Shown here in pieces: positions 46,361 through 56,588 of a stretch of 64,000 nucleotides of DNA. Under the pieces are notes generated by a model. That model was not told the DNA's origin. It did not search any database and saw only the letters and a list, made by a program, of their open reading frames with translations. Each line of letters opens with the position of its first letter. Position 1 is the first letter of the stretch. Position numbers and translations under genes: made by a program. This stretch comes from Alkalimarinus alittae (GTDB taxonomy: Bacteria; Pseudomonadota; Gammaproteobacteria; Pseudomonadales; Oleiphilaceae), in assembly GCF_026016465.1 (NCBI RefSeq), contig NZ_CP100390.1:930001-994000 (forward strand), written 5' to 3'.

Positions 46361-47572
46361 GTGAACGAAATAGTATTAATTAATGTATCGGGCCAAGATA
46401 AGCCAGGGCTGACCTCTGAAATTACTGAAATAATGGCTCAGTATCAGATCAGAATCCTGGATATCGGGCAAGCGGTCATACATGACCACTTAACGTGGGG
46501 GATTTTGATTGAGCTGCCAAAAGAACAGTCTTCATCCCCGCTGCTTAAAGATCTTTTATTTAAAATGCATGAATTAGGACTGCCTGTTCGTTTTGAACCG
46601 GTATCTAAAGAAGAATATGAAAACTGGGTAAAGGGTAAAGGTAAGGCGCGATATATTGTGACGTTGCTTGCTCGCTCTATTACTGCTGATCAGATTGCTC
46701 AGGTTTCAAAAGTCACGGCTAATAACGGTTTGAATATTGATAATATTACTCGTTTATCTAGCCGTCCGCCGGTTGAGATAGATGAGAACCAGAGCCAGGC
46801 ATGTATTGAGTTTTCAGTGCGGGGCACGCCCCCAGACCTTGATCGACTCCGTGCCGAGTTCCTTCAAATTGCCAGCAAAATGAATGTTGATATTGCCTTT
46901 CAAGAAGACTCGGTTTTTCGTCGTAATCGTCGATTAGTCGTGTTTGATATGGACTCAACCCTTATTGATGCTGAAGTTATTGATGAGCTGGCAAAAGAGG
47001 CCGGTGTTGGTGATCAGGTTATTGAAATCACTGAGCAGGCAATGCGAGGTGAAATTGAGTTTACTGAGAGTTTTGCACGCAGAGTGGCGTTATTAAAAGG
47101 GCTAGATGAAACGGTACTGGCTAAAGTCGCTGCCCGCTTAAAGCTAACAGAGGGCGCGGAACGACTTATTGGGACGCTCAAGGGCTTGGGGTATAAGACT
47201 GCAATACTATCAGGCGGATTTACTTATTTTGCTAACAATCTCAAGCAGAAACTGGGTATAGATTATGTTTATGCTAATGAGCTTGAAATAGAAAACGGCA
47301 AAGTAACAGGCAGGGTGACAGGGCAGGTTGTTGATGGTGCACGCAAGGCTGAGTTGTTGTTAAAAATAGCGGAGAAAGAAAATATTCAGCAGCAGCAGGT
47401 GATTGCCGTTGGCGATGGCGCGAATGATTTACCTATGCTGAGTCAGGCCGGTCTTGGGGTTGCGTTTAGAGCGAAGCCATTAGTCAAAGAGAGTGCAAAG
47501 CATTCAATTTCAACCTTGGGGTTGGATGGGATTCTTTACTTGATTGGCTTCAGAGATAGTGAGACTGAATAA
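46361..47572 (+). CDS. serB: Phosphoserine phosphatase with ACT domains
   Basis: Last step of serine synthesis. The GTG start at 46361 follows AAGGG. The 403 residues begin with two ACT-like domains (NVSGQDKPGLTSEITEIMA; YIVTLLARSITADQIAQVS), followed by a HAD phosphatase with VFDMDSTLIDAEVIDELAK near residue 195, SGGFTYF and GDGANDLPML. This long form matches Pseudomonas SerB. A strong terminator lies beyond the stop. Confidence 0.95.
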   Translation: MNEIVLINVSGQDKPGLTSEITEIMAQYQIRILDIGQAVIHDHLTWGILIELPKEQSSSPLLKDLLFKMHELGLPVRFEPVSKEEYENWVKGKGKARYIVTLLARSITADQIAQVSKVTANNGLNIDNITRLSSRPPVEIDENQSQACIEFSVRGTPPDLDRLRAEFLQIASKMNVDIAFQEDSVFRRNRRLVVFDMDSTLIDAEVIDELAKEAGVGDQVIEITEQAMRGEIEFTESFARRVALLKGLDETVLAKVAARLKLTEGAERLIGTLKGLGYKTAILSGGFTYFANNLKQKLGIDYVYANELEIENGKVTGRVTGQVVDGARKAELLLKIAEKENIQQQQVIAVGDGANDLPMLSQAGLGVAFRAKPLVKESAKHSISTLGLDGILYLIGFRDSETE

Positions 47573-47613
47573 CGTTATTGAAAAGCATTCAGGTTGCATA
47601 AGACTATAAACAC

Positions 47614-47641
47614 AATCGCGCCACGTTGGCGCGATTTTTTT
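47614..47641. terminator. Terminator between serB and fimX
   Basis: AATCGCGCC (47614-47622) pairs with GGCGCGATT (47628-47636), and the stem runs into seven T. It lies between two convergent genes, ends serB, and on the other strand could help end fimX. Confidence 0.9.
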
Positions 47642-47651
47642 AACTCGTTAT

Positions 47652-49736
47652 TTACTCTTCACTAAAGTCATAGTTCATTTCAGTAGTAGGGGCTTGCAGA
47701 TAGTAACCTTGAATATAGTTAACACCTGCTTGCCATAAGGTAGAAAGAATAGATGCATTTTCTACTAACGGTACGATAGTGAGTTTGCCCTGAGCTTGCA
47801 GAGACTTAATCATCTCTTTTATTTGCTCGCGGGTTTCTTCATCTTTTTGAATTTCATCGGTAAATGATCCATCAAGTTTAACGTAGTCAGTGTCGACGTG
47901 CTTTAGCGTATTGAACGGGTTTAATGCGCAACCAAAACGACTAATCGACATCTTACAATGCAGCTCTTTTAGCCCTTTTGAAAAATCTTTTGCTTGCTTC
48001 ATATAGGTAACCGCATCAGATTCGCTGATTTGGAATATTAATGAATCACCGGGTAGCCTTGCGGCTTTGAGTGCGACACTTAACCAAGGCATAAAGGTCT
48101 GATCTTGGATTGTTTCTGCGGTTAAATTCAGAACCAACTTTGTTTGGTGGCCTTTAGAACGGTGGCTGCTGAGGTGTTTGATCGTCTGCAAGATAACCCA
48201 ACGGTCAATTTTGTTGGCCATTTCTGAAGGACCAGAGGGGGGTAAAAAGTCATAAGGCGATACTTCGTTGCCACCGTTATCGTACATTCTTAGGTATGCT
48301 TCGTAGTGCTCATCACTTTCACCTCTTAAGCTGATAATTGGCTGAAATAATAGCTTGAAGCGGTTGTCGTCTAGTGCTTTTTGCAGGCTCGAAACCGTTG
48401 TTTCATTTTCATCTCCGGCGATGATCTTTTGGGTGAAAATAACAACGCCATTACCACTTTCGTGCCCTTCTACGTCTCTTACGCTATCGGAGGCGCTGTG
48501 AGAACGCCCGAGTAGATCTTGTGCTTTAGGTGATGCGTCATTGATTAACGCTACGCCGATGCTAGTGGTAACCTGAATCGTGCGCCCAGATACGTCGGAC
48601 ATGTGGTTCTCTACTGCAGCACGCACTTTTTCGGCTGTTGCTTGAGCTTCTTGGTCATCCTGATTCATAGCCAGTAGACCGTAAGCGTCATCGCTGATAC
48701 GTGCTAATGTCCAGCCTTCTTCAGTCTGCTCACGTAGCACATTGGCAATATCGCTGAGTACTAAGTCTGCGCCAGCAATACCGACGTTTGACTTGATCTG
48801 AATAAAACTGTCGAGTGCGATATAGTAAAGGGCGCCTGTTTGCTCTTTATCAACGGCCAACTCTATTGCGTCATTAATCTTGTCCATCAGGTATTGACGG
48901 TTATAAAGGCCCGTTAACAGGTCTTGGCTGCTAATCTCTTTTAATCTTTCTTCTAGTTCAGCGCTATCTTGTTCGGGTCTAACAACAATTTGTGTACAGG
49001 GCTCGCTGTCATAGGTGGCTACCGAGAAAGACATGTTGACTTTAACTTCTGAGTCATCGCTTCGTCGCGAGACGCAAGTGATTTGTTTTTGCTCTTCTTC
49101 GCCTTCGTTATATAGTTTGGTTATTTCTTTAAATTCATCTTGGCTTTCTTGCGTTAAGGTATCTAACACGGGAATACAGATGAGCTCGTCTATATCGTCG
49201 TACCCAAGGAAGTCCATATATGAGCTGTTGGCATATATGTGCATGCCATCATTAATATAGGCTATGGCGTCTTTTGAACTGTCTAGTAGTAACTGGCAAC
49301 GTTTTTCAGCTTCTCTAAGATGTACTTCAATGGAGCGGCGGTTTCTACGCTCATAGAGGTTGTTGAGCTCTCTATTGATTGCCAGTACCAGGTGCTTACG
49401 GTCTTCGAAGGGGATAACGTCTTGAGCGCCGGCTTTCATGTAGTTGACAATTTGATCGTCGTCTAATTGCTTGTTTAATACAATAAATGGAATATCTTTA
49501 TCGAGGCGTTTAATGTGGGAAAGCGAAGCTAAAGCCGTAAATTCCGTTTCTTCTTCTCGAGCGAGGAAAAGGTCCCATGAGTGTTCTTTGAGTGACTCTA
49601 ATAGGTCTTCTTCTGAGGTAATACGGTGTGCTCGGGTTGCTCGTCCTGAGTTTCTTAGTAGGCTGACCATCTCTTCCGCATCATTTTGTGATTGATCTAA
49701 GATTAGAAGGTGGACTGTTTCGTTTTTCTTTCGCAT
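47652..49736 (-). CDS. fimX: FimX-like c-di-GMP effector for type IV pili
   Basis: A 694-residue protein very similar along its length to P. aeruginosa FimX, which binds c-di-GMP and positions type IV pilus assembly at a pole. Domains in order: REC-like (1-125), PAS (145-265), GGDEF (275-430), EAL (445-690). The receiver lacks the phosphorylated Asp (reads WDLFLAREEE), the GGDEF site is SDDAY and the EAL site EAYLRM, so it should bind but neither make nor break c-di-GMP. The ATG at 49736 is preferred to the adjacent TTG. The place next to serB is conserved. Confidence 0.93.
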   Translation of the reverse strand: MRKKNETVHLLILDQSQNDAEEMVSLLRNSGRATRAHRITSEEDLLESLKEHSWDLFLAREEETEFTALASLSHIKRLDKDIPFIVLNKQLDDDQIVNYMKAGAQDVIPFEDRKHLVLAINRELNNLYERRNRRSIEVHLREAEKRCQLLLDSSKDAIAYINDGMHIYANSSYMDFLGYDDIDELICIPVLDTLTQESQDEFKEITKLYNEGEEEQKQITCVSRRSDDSEVKVNMSFSVATYDSEPCTQIVVRPEQDSAELEERLKEISSQDLLTGLYNRQYLMDKINDAIELAVDKEQTGALYYIALDSFIQIKSNVGIAGADLVLSDIANVLREQTEEGWTLARISDDAYGLLAMNQDDQEAQATAEKVRAAVENHMSDVSGRTIQVTTSIGVALINDASPKAQDLLGRSHSASDSVRDVEGHESGNGVVIFTQKIIAGDENETTVSSLQKALDDNRFKLLFQPIISLRGESDEHYEAYLRMYDNGGNEVSPYDFLPPSGPSEMANKIDRWVILQTIKHLSSHRSKGHQTKLVLNLTAETIQDQTFMPWLSVALKAARLPGDSLIFQISESDAVTYMKQAKDFSKGLKELHCKMSISRFGCALNPFNTLKHVDTDYVKLDGSFTDEIQKDEETREQIKEMIKSLQAQGKLTIVPLVENASILSTLWQAGVNYIQGYYLQAPTTEMNYDFSEE

Positions 49737-49799
49737 CAACTCTACTTCTATAAGATTATAGGGTGTTATTTATTAGAAATATGATTCGTGAACTTGAAA

Positions 49800-49816
49800 G
49801 AGGGGCGCGACCCCTC
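49800..49816. terminator. Hairpin after the PilZ-like gene
   Basis: GAGGGG (49800-49805) pairs with CCCCTC (49811-49816) around CGCGA. Leftward it is followed by TTTC only, rightward by GGTTTTAT. It separates the PilZ-like gene from fimX on the same strand. Confidence 0.55.
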
Positions 49817-49842
49817 GGTTTTATATTTCTGCTTTATTGAGG

Positions 49843-51645
49843 TTATAGCGATGGCCATAAGGAATCAAAATCATCCTCCCCACCGGTTTTGGTCGCTTTG
49901 GGTAGTTCGGTAATGGCTGTGCCTGAAAATATCTTTAATTCGAACTGACTAAAGCTACCTGTGGCAGCAACGCGCCTGTTAAGTTGGCACTTGGTTTCTT
50001 CACCCTGTTGGTTGAGTAGTATCCTTTGACCAGTCTGAAAAGGCAACCTGGGTGTAATAAGTGTTGCCGCTTGACTGATGGCTGAAAGCTCTGGTAACAG
50101 CAACCCTCGTAGGTATTCGCTATTGTCACCTGTTTTTTGAATGAGTTGCACGCCGCAGGGTTGTGCTGAGGGTGCTAATAACTCAATACCAATTTGAGTA
50201 CCGTGCTGTTTAACCTGTCGAATCCAGCGTATAACGGCGACACTCCAAGGGTGTGACTCATTTTCTCGAATGCCTAGGATTTCACCCGCTTGAATATTTC
50301 CAGGGATTTCGCCTAGCCACTGCAAGCAGTAACCACCAGGGCTGGTATTAATGAGTGGTGTGTCATAATGCTTGAAGTTGGGCTTTTTCGTTTTTTCTTC
50401 ATCGTAAATAGAGCGAGTGAAGTTAACTGGAATGCTAGCATGCTCTTCAGTATCTGAACCACCGGCATCAAAAGCACCCGACCAAGCGTCATTTTGTTTT
50501 TTGCTACGATGCAGAAAGATATTGTCGCTATCTTGCTCAATATTTTGTTTGATCAGGTTCTGTAATAGCTGAGTATTAAAGTCGACCTCTCCTGAACAAA
50601 AGTAATGAGCTGCACTTAAGCCTGCACACAGCTGCAAGTGGCCCTTGCTAGACATACGTTTGAAATTACGTTTGGTTAAAATGCCGAGTGCTTGTGCAAG
50701 GTGAGCGACTAATTGATCTTGGATGTTTTTTGGCACTTCAATAGGAGATTCATCCTGATCCTTGCGACCTTTAGTCGAGAGGTAATCTGCTAAATACTGC
50801 ACTAATGTTGAAGTATCGAATCCGTAAAAATGATCTGTTAATGAATCATGAAGAAGGCTCCGATAGATCGGTGGCGCATCATTTTCCATATTTAGAACAA
50901 ATGTTGAATTTGATGAGTAGTATTGGCCGATGTCAGTGTAAGACGCCCAAACTTCAAATGCATCATATATTTGAGCCAAGTCACTCTGTCGTAATTGATT
51001 AGTTTTACAGCAGCCAACAAGTAATAGTCTTTTGTATGCGTCTTCAATGCTTGTTTCAATTTTACTGGTGTTTTGCTCGTCTTTTATCGCGTACTTCAGT
51101 AAATCGGATGATTCAGAAAACTTAAAAATAGAATGAGCTTCAAGCCAAACGCCTTTTGGGCTGGGGCAATACAGCTGAGATGATCGTAATACTGTACGGC
51201 TATATATACTGATGACCCTATGACATGCAATCGCGAGATTTTTCTTGGCTTTTTCGTTTTTAGGTTGCTCTGAATTTTCAACAATGACTATTTTGTAGCC
51301 GGTTGCTAAGTGTATTTGCAGTGCTTGTGACAAGTTAGCTATCTTGCGCTGCTTCTCAGGCAAAATAATAGGCTGATTAAGGTAGTGCTTAGACAGTTCA
51401 TTACAGACATATTGAATAGCTGGGCGTACAAGCTCCAATAATTGACTGCGTGTTTGCGAGTTGATGATAAGCTGGTTTAGCTCAATGATGGCATGATATA
51501 GCTGGCGTGCAGTCTCACCAATGTTCGCCATTGGGAGTGAGCTAACCCACTCTTCTATGTGATTCGGTGTTGCATCGCAAAAAGAAAGGGAGGCCAGGCT
51601 CTGTTCTGGGATATTTAGATTGAGTTTATTTACCTGGCTAGTCAT
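49843..51645 (-). CDS. Unknown 600-residue protein with a PilZ-like C-terminus
   Basis: The ATG at 51645 is preferred to the neighbouring TTG. Residues 1-400 are helical and without known motif. Residues about 435-560 contain YDTPLINTSPGGYCLQW, like the (D/N)xSxxG motif of PilZ c-di-GMP-binding domains, then GEILGIRENESHPWSVAVIRW and further beta strands. The Arg pair usually placed before the motif is not clear, so ligand binding is uncertain. Its position upstream of fimX corresponds to PA4958 in Pseudomonas and suggests a c-di-GMP or pilus role. Confidence 0.7.
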   Translation of the reverse strand: MTSQVNKLNLNIPEQSLASLSFCDATPNHIEEWVSSLPMANIGETARQLYHAIIELNQLIINSQTRSQLLELVRPAIQYVCNELSKHYLNQPIILPEKQRKIANLSQALQIHLATGYKIVIVENSEQPKNEKAKKNLAIACHRVISIYSRTVLRSSQLYCPSPKGVWLEAHSIFKFSESSDLLKYAIKDEQNTSKIETSIEDAYKRLLLVGCCKTNQLRQSDLAQIYDAFEVWASYTDIGQYYSSNSTFVLNMENDAPPIYRSLLHDSLTDHFYGFDTSTLVQYLADYLSTKGRKDQDESPIEVPKNIQDQLVAHLAQALGILTKRNFKRMSSKGHLQLCAGLSAAHYFCSGEVDFNTQLLQNLIKQNIEQDSDNIFLHRSKKQNDAWSGAFDAGGSDTEEHASIPVNFTRSIYDEEKTKKPNFKHYDTPLINTSPGGYCLQWLGEIPGNIQAGEILGIRENESHPWSVAVIRWIRQVKQHGTQIGIELLAPSAQPCGVQLIQKTGDNSEYLRGLLLPELSAISQAATLITPRLPFQTGQRILLNQQGEETKCQLNRRVAATGSFSQFELKIFSGTAITELPKATKTGGEDDFDSLWPSL

Positions 51646-51976
51646 CAAAGAACACCATATTTATCATACAAAATACACAGCACCACCTTTGGAGAGTAAA
51701 AAGAATCTCGGCAATGGCAGAAATTTGTTGATGCATCAGTAAAGTTGCTACGCAACTATCTATAGAATACAAGCACCTATCGAAAAGAATAGCAGAGATT
51801 TGCAAAGTGTCAGCAAAAACTAGTTGATGCTCTGATATTAATCTCAAATAGATTATATTTTTCATTCTTTTACTTTTTGAACAACTAATAGTATTGCATT
51901 TTTACCAGAAATTCATGCCTGAGTTGATGTTAAATGCGCAAATCTTTAGTTAATTTCATTCATTTGTTTGAGTAAT
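51646..51976. other. 331-base gap between epmB and the PilZ-like gene
   Basis: AT-rich sequence. I see no gene, repeat or clear terminator. It must carry the leftward promoter of the PilZ-like gene if that is not co-transcribed with epmB. Confidence 0.4.
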
Positions 51977-52990
51977 CTACTCCAAATATAAGTCCAAGGG
52001 CGTTTTTGAGGCTTTATGGGGTATTTCAGCAACTAGTTTCGGTACTAAGTAACCAGGTAGTGAGGCCAGTAGGTCTGTGTATATTTCATTTATTTTTGTT
52101 TGAGAGAGGTCGAAATGAGCGGCGCCTTTGATTTTGTCCAACCGGTGAAGGTAGTACGGAAGAACCCCTGCATCAAATAAATCTTCACTGAGACTCGTTA
52201 ATACCTCAGCGTTATCATTAACGCCTGCTAATAACACCGATTGATTGAGAACCAGAGTCCCGGTTTCTTTGATTTTCTTAATGGCCTGCTTCACATATTG
52301 ATCTATTTCGTTGGGATGATTGATGTGAAGGACCATGATTTTTTGTAACTGAATACTTGAAAGCCAGCGAATAAAAGATTCATCAACTCGTTGCGGTATA
52401 ACAACGGGTAAGCGGGTGTGAATTCTGAGCCTTTTTATATGGGGGATTTGGCTGATTTGTGTCGTTAACCAGTGCAGTTGTTTATCATTGCTGACCAGCG
52501 GATCTCCGCCACTTAAGATGACTTCATTTAATTCAGAGTGCTGATGGATATAGTCGATAGCGCTTGACCATTGTTCTTTTGAAAGCCTGTTATCTGCGTA
52601 AGGAAAATGCCTTCGAAAGCAATATCGACAATTGATAGCGCAGGAGGCGCCTGAAACCAATAGTACTCGGCTCTTATATTTGTGTATGAGCCCTGGTATG
52701 GCATTATACGTATCTTCAGATAGCGGGTCTTTTGAATAATCTGGCGGTGATATAGCCTCCTGATGGTCGGGTAAAACTTGTTTTAACAGTGGGTCATCGA
52801 TGTTACCTTTTTCTATTCTCTGCAAGTAAGGCTCGGGTACAAATAGCTTAAAATCATTGTTGGCATTACTCGAAATGCTCGAAATTGGGATGTTTAAGTG
52901 ATCTGAGAGCTGTTTAGGCGAAGAAATTGCATTAGAAAGTATTTCTTTCCAGCTAGGAACTTCGACAGCATCAAGGGTTCGCGGTATCAT
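51977..52990 (-). CDS. epmB: EF-P beta-lysylation protein EpmB (lysine 2,3-aminomutase-like)
   Basis: Radical-SAM enzyme that converts L-lysine to beta-lysine for attachment to EF-P. The 337 residues contain the cluster motif CAINCRYC in SCAINCRYCFRRHFPY near residue 117 and SGGDPLVSND behind it, with the PLP-binding region later (VLLAGVNDN). It is divergent from efp and epmA, with which it forms the EF-P modification set. A short version (no C-terminal extension of true aminomutases) confirms EpmB. Confidence 0.95.
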   Translation of the reverse strand: MIPRTLDAVEVPSWKEILSNAISSPKQLSDHLNIPISSISSNANNDFKLFVPEPYLQRIEKGNIDDPLLKQVLPDHQEAISPPDYSKDPLSEDTYNAIPGLIHKYKSRVLLVSGASCAINCRYCFRRHFPYADNRLSKEQWSSAIDYIHQHSELNEVILSGGDPLVSNDKQLHWLTTQISQIPHIKRLRIHTRLPVVIPQRVDESFIRWLSSIQLQKIMVLHINHPNEIDQYVKQAIKKIKETGTLVLNQSVLLAGVNDNAEVLTSLSEDLFDAGVLPYYLHRLDKIKGAAHFDLSQTKINEIYTDLLASLPGYLVPKLVAEIPHKASKTPLDLYLE

Positions 52991-53100
52991 TAGCTAGTTT
53001 CCATAACAACATTTATAAGCAACGTTTATGAGCGTTATCTGAATACAGAAAAATAGTGCGCATAAATTTTATCGTTAATATTACAGACCGGTGAGGAACA

Positions 53101-53673
53101 ATGGCCAACTATTCTACCAATGAATTCAAATCAGGTGTTAAAGTAATGCTTGAAGGCGACCCGTGCGCCATGCTTGAGGTTGAGTTCGTAAAGCCTGGTA
53201 AAGGGCAGGCCTTTAGCCGAGTAAAGTTGAGAAACCTTAGAACAGGGCGCGTTTGGGAGCGTACATTTAAGTCGGGTGAATCACTTGAAGGTGCTGACGT
53301 TATTGAACTTGATATGGAGTATTTGTACTCTGATGGCGAGTTCTGGCATTTCATGCTGACAGACGGCTCATTTGAGCAGTATGGCGCAGACGAAACAGCG
53401 GTGGGTGATTGTAAACTATGGCTTAAAGAGCAAGTAGTGTATGCAGTGACACTTTATAATGGTGCTCCGCTTTCGGTTACTCCTCCGAACTTTGTTGATC
53501 TTGAAGTGGTTGAGACAGACCCTGGGCTAAAAGGTGATACGGCTCAAGGCGGCACTAAGCCGGCGACTCTTTCGACGGGGGCAGTTGTAAACGTACCGTT
53601 ATTTGTCAATATTGGCGAAGTGCTGAAGTTAGACACGCGTACTGGCGAATATGTTAGTAGAGCGAAGGGTTAA
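53101..53673 (+). CDS. efp: Elongation factor P
   Basis: Relieves ribosome stalling at polyproline. It has 190 residues. The modified lysine loop reads [10 protein letters not shown], with Lys34 in the position beta-lysylated by EpmA. Domains II and III follow to [17 protein letters not shown] site precedes the ATG. The stop codon directly abuts the epmA start. Substrate and both enzymes (epmA downstream, epmB divergent) are together here. Confidence 0.97.
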   Translation: MANYSTNEFKSGVKVMLEGDPCAMLEVEFVKPGKGQAFSRVKLRNLRTGRVWERTFKSGESLEGADVIELDMEYLYSDGEFWHFMLTDGSFEQYGADETAVGDCKLWLKEQVVYAVTLYNGAPLSVTPPNFVDLEVVETDPGLKGDTAQGGTKPATLSTGAVVNVPLFVNIGEVLKLDTRTGEYVSRAKG

Positions 53674-54651
53674 TTGGTTGATAGTTCAGTGAGTTGGCGT
53701 CCTAGTTGTCAGCTTGCTGCGTTAAGGTTGCGAGCTGACATACTGGCTGCAACCCGATGTTTTTTTGCTGAAAGGTCGGTGCTAGAAGTTGAGACACCCC
53801 TTTTATCTTATTCCACGGCAACAGATCTTCATTTAGCGAGTGTTTCGGCGCAAGTTGATTTACCCCATCAGCAAGGTTCGAAACAAATGTTCCTGCAAAC
53901 ATCTCCTGAGTTTGCAATGAAGCGTCTATTAGCGGCGGGTTCGGGTGCTATTTACCAAACCACCAAGTCTTTTAGAAATGGAGAGTCAGGAATACGTCAC
54001 AATCCTGAATTTACCATGTTGGAGTGGTACCGACCCGGCTTTAGCTTATCGGAATTGATGTCGGAGGTGGCAGATTACCTTTCTGTTGTTGCTAAGTTAG
54101 ATAAACCTGATGTCATCACCTATCAGCAGGCCTTTCTACAGTATCTCAATATTGACCCACACAGAGCTGATGAGCAAACGCTCTTCCAACTAGCAAAACA
54201 AAAGACAGGGATCTCAGGCGATGGCCTTTCGCGAGATGACTGTCTCGATTTATTGCTAACTCATTGTATTGAATCAAAGTTGGGGTGTGAAAAGCCTGTC
54301 TTTATGATTGAATACCCCGCGAGTCAGGCGTCTTTAGCCAACATTAAAGAGATTGATGGCATCAAGCTTGCGCAGAGATTTGAGTTATATGCCAATGGTT
54401 TAGAGCTGGCCAATGGATATGATGAGTTAATTGATGCGGATGAGCAGTTACACCGCTTTAAGGCTGATAATAAGGCTAGAAAGTTAGACGGGTTACCTGA
54501 AATACCGATTGATCATCACCTCATAGAGGCACTAAAGTCTGGACTGATTAAATGCTCGGGTGTTGCTTTAGGCATGGATCGCTTGCAGATGGTAATACAA
54601 AAAACGTCATCAATTGATGACGTTATCGCATTTCCGGTAGGGCGGGCGTAA
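53674..54651 (+). CDS. epmA: EF-P lysine ligase EpmA (PoxA/GenX)
   Basis: Lysyl-tRNA-synthetase-like enzyme that joins beta-lysine to EF-P. The start is TTG at 53674, the base after the efp stop: homologues also begin with SxSWxPS, so this is the right position. The 325 residues have class II motif 2 FRNGESGIRHNPEFTMLEWY and motif 3 CSGVALGMDRLQM. It lacks the tRNA anticodon-binding domain of LysRS. It ends exactly where the convergent psd gene ends. Confidence 0.95.
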   Translation: MVDSSVSWRPSCQLAALRLRADILAATRCFFAERSVLEVETPLLSYSTATDLHLASVSAQVDLPHQQGSKQMFLQTSPEFAMKRLLAAGSGAIYQTTKSFRNGESGIRHNPEFTMLEWYRPGFSLSELMSEVADYLSVVAKLDKPDVITYQQAFLQYLNIDPHRADEQTLFQLAKQKTGISGDGLSRDDCLDLLLTHCIESKLGCEKPVFMIEYPASQASLANIKEIDGIKLAQRFELYANGLELANGYDELIDADEQLHRFKADNKARKLDGLPEIPIDHHLIEALKSGLIKCSGVALGMDRLQMVIQKTSSIDDVIAFPVGRA

Positions 54652-55515
54652 TTAGGCGTTTGGTAGTTTGCCGAATGCTTGTCCCATTCTAACGACCGAC
54701 CCTGCCATTAGCTCTTCTTTAAACTCGACCATATTCTCAGGAAACGCTAACACAACCGTTGAGCCGAGCTTAAAGCGACCCATTTCATCCCCTTTATTAA
54801 GTGTGATGGGGTTTGTGGGTTCTGCAGGATACTCGGTTACTTTTAGCTGCCTTACGGGTGGCGCTACTTGACCAGACCAAACCGTTTCAATGGCTGCAAC
54901 AATCATTGCGCCAACTAAAACCATAGCCATAGGCCCGTGTTCGGTATCAAAAATAGCCACTAAGCGCTCGTTTCGCGCAAATAGGCCGGGTACTTTTTCT
55001 GCGGTTAATGGGTTTACTGAAAATAACTTTCCTGGTACGTAAATCATTTCCCTCAGGGTGCCGGCGAGTGGCATGTGGATACGATGGTAATCTTTAGGTG
55101 CAAGATAAATTGTTGCAAACTTGCCGCCCATGAAGGGTTTGGCACGAGCAACGTCGCCTCCTAAAAGGTCTATTAAACTGTAATCTTGACCTTTTGCTTG
55201 GAATATTTTTCCGTGGTTGATATCACCTAATTGGCTGATCGCTCCGTCTACAGGGCAAGATATTTGTGTACTGTCATCTGCAAGAGGGCGTAGACCTGGT
55301 TTGAGCTCTCGAGTAAAAAAGTCGTTAAAGCAAGGGTAGTCGCTAGGATTCTCTTTAGCGGCTTCAGCCATGTTGACTTGATACCTATTAATAAACCACT
55401 TTATAAATGCATCTTTTATCTGCGGTTGCTTGCAATCAGCTAGCATGCCTACGGTTCTAGAAAGCGTATGCTGAGGGGTTAGGTACTGACTGAGAACAAA
55501 TAAGTTATCGAGCAT
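54652..55515 (-). CDS. psd: Phosphatidylserine decarboxylase proenzyme
   Basis: Makes phosphatidylethanolamine in the inner membrane. It has 287 residues and cleaves itself at the LGST motif (RFKLGSTVVLAFPEN) to form the pyruvoyl group on Ser. Other signatures are PVDGAISQLGDI and LAPKDYHRIHMPLAG. It directly abuts the stop of epmA on the other strand without a terminator between. The rhodanese gene lies upstream. Confidence 0.96.
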   Translation of the reverse strand: MLDNLFVLSQYLTPQHTLSRTVGMLADCKQPQIKDAFIKWFINRYQVNMAEAAKENPSDYPCFNDFFTRELKPGLRPLADDSTQISCPVDGAISQLGDINHGKIFQAKGQDYSLIDLLGGDVARAKPFMGGKFATIYLAPKDYHRIHMPLAGTLREMIYVPGKLFSVNPLTAEKVPGLFARNERLVAIFDTEHGPMAMVLVGAMIVAAIETVWSGQVAPPVRQLKVTEYPAEPTNPITLNKGDEMGRFKLGSTVVLAFPENMVEFKEELMAGSVVRMGQAFGKLPNA

Positions 55516-55643
55516 TAATCGTGTTTGCCTGTAGTGAGTAAGATCGGGTTAATAAAATGGGTTAGTAAAAAGAGGTTATTAATGTGCAATTCTACTGCTT
55601 TACCTCTAGAACTCAAGTTTGAACTGATCGCACTTGTCCATCA

Positions 55644-56468
55644 CTATAGTTCAACAGGGGTTTCGGGTCGGTTTCCCCACTCAGACCATGAGCCGTCATA
55701 GGCTTTGACTTCGCTGAATCCTAATATTTTTGCCACCAAGTAAGTAAACCCTGAGCGGTGGTGTGTTTGGCAATGGGTGATCACTTTTTTGTCTGTCGTA
55801 ATACCGAGCAATGTGAGTGTTTCTAGCAGTTGTTGTTGATTTTTTAGTCGCAGAGCCCGCTTAGGGTCCATTGCTTCGGTCCATTCAAGATTGGCTGCGC
55901 CTGGGATATGCCCTTTTTTAGCGGCGAGTACTTTTTCTCCACGATATTCTTGTGGTGATCGTGCATCCCAAATGACTGTCGATGTTTCAGTGATGGCAGC
56001 AAGTACCTCTTCTAGTGAGGCTGTATGGTTATAGTTAAGGCGAACGGTATAGTTAGAGAGTCGAGTGGGGTGGACTACTTGTGTTAACGGTCTTCCTTCA
56101 TCTTTCCAAGCAAGGTATCCGCCATTTAAGTAAGAGTATTGAGTGTGTCCGATGCTATCGAGTAGCCAGATAAATCGGCCTGCCCAGCCACCCCCTTCGT
56201 CGTCATAAACAATGACATGCTTGTCTGAGGTTAGGCCTATCCGTTTAAACAGTTGATCTAGTGATTCTTCTGTGGGCATCTTTCCAGGGGCGGGGGGGGT
56301 GCCAAGCTGAGTTTCCCCTGGAGACACATGGATAGCCCCTTCAATATGGCCTTCTTGATAGCGAGTTGGGCTACAAATATCGATAATGAGCAATGATGGC
56401 TCACCGATCATTTCTTGAAGTTGTTCGGGTTCAAGTAATAAGGGGATGTTCTGCGAGGTATTTTCCAT
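55644..56468 (-). CDS. rhdA: Thiosulfate sulfurtransferase (two-domain rhodanese)
   Basis: Transfers sulfur from thiosulfate to cyanide or other thiophiles. It has 274 residues in two rhodanese domains: the N-terminal one (DICSPTRYQEGHIEGAIHV) is inactive, the C-terminal one carries the active Cys in ITHCQTHHRSGFTYLV, as in RhdA of Azotobacter and Pseudomonas. CQTHHRS differs from the CRxG loop of 3-mercaptopyruvate enzymes. It lies in the conserved psd neighbourhood. Confidence 0.92.
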   Translation of the reverse strand: MENTSQNIPLLLEPEQLQEMIGEPSLLIIDICSPTRYQEGHIEGAIHVSPGETQLGTPPAPGKMPTEESLDQLFKRIGLTSDKHVIVYDDEGGGWAGRFIWLLDSIGHTQYSYLNGGYLAWKDEGRPLTQVVHPTRLSNYTVRLNYNHTASLEEVLAAITETSTVIWDARSPQEYRGEKVLAAKKGHIPGAANLEWTEAMDPKRALRLKNQQQLLETLTLLGITTDKKVITHCQTHHRSGFTYLVAKILGFSEVKAYDGSWSEWGNRPETPVEL

Positions 56469-56588
56469 TCTTTAAAGCTCTTGCTAGGCGAAACTATCAA
56501 TTTAAACGGTTAATGAGTACTGCTGTTGAGTCATATTATCAGATTTTACTGCTTACCTTGCACCTGTAAGGCTGATTCTAGTGGTAAA

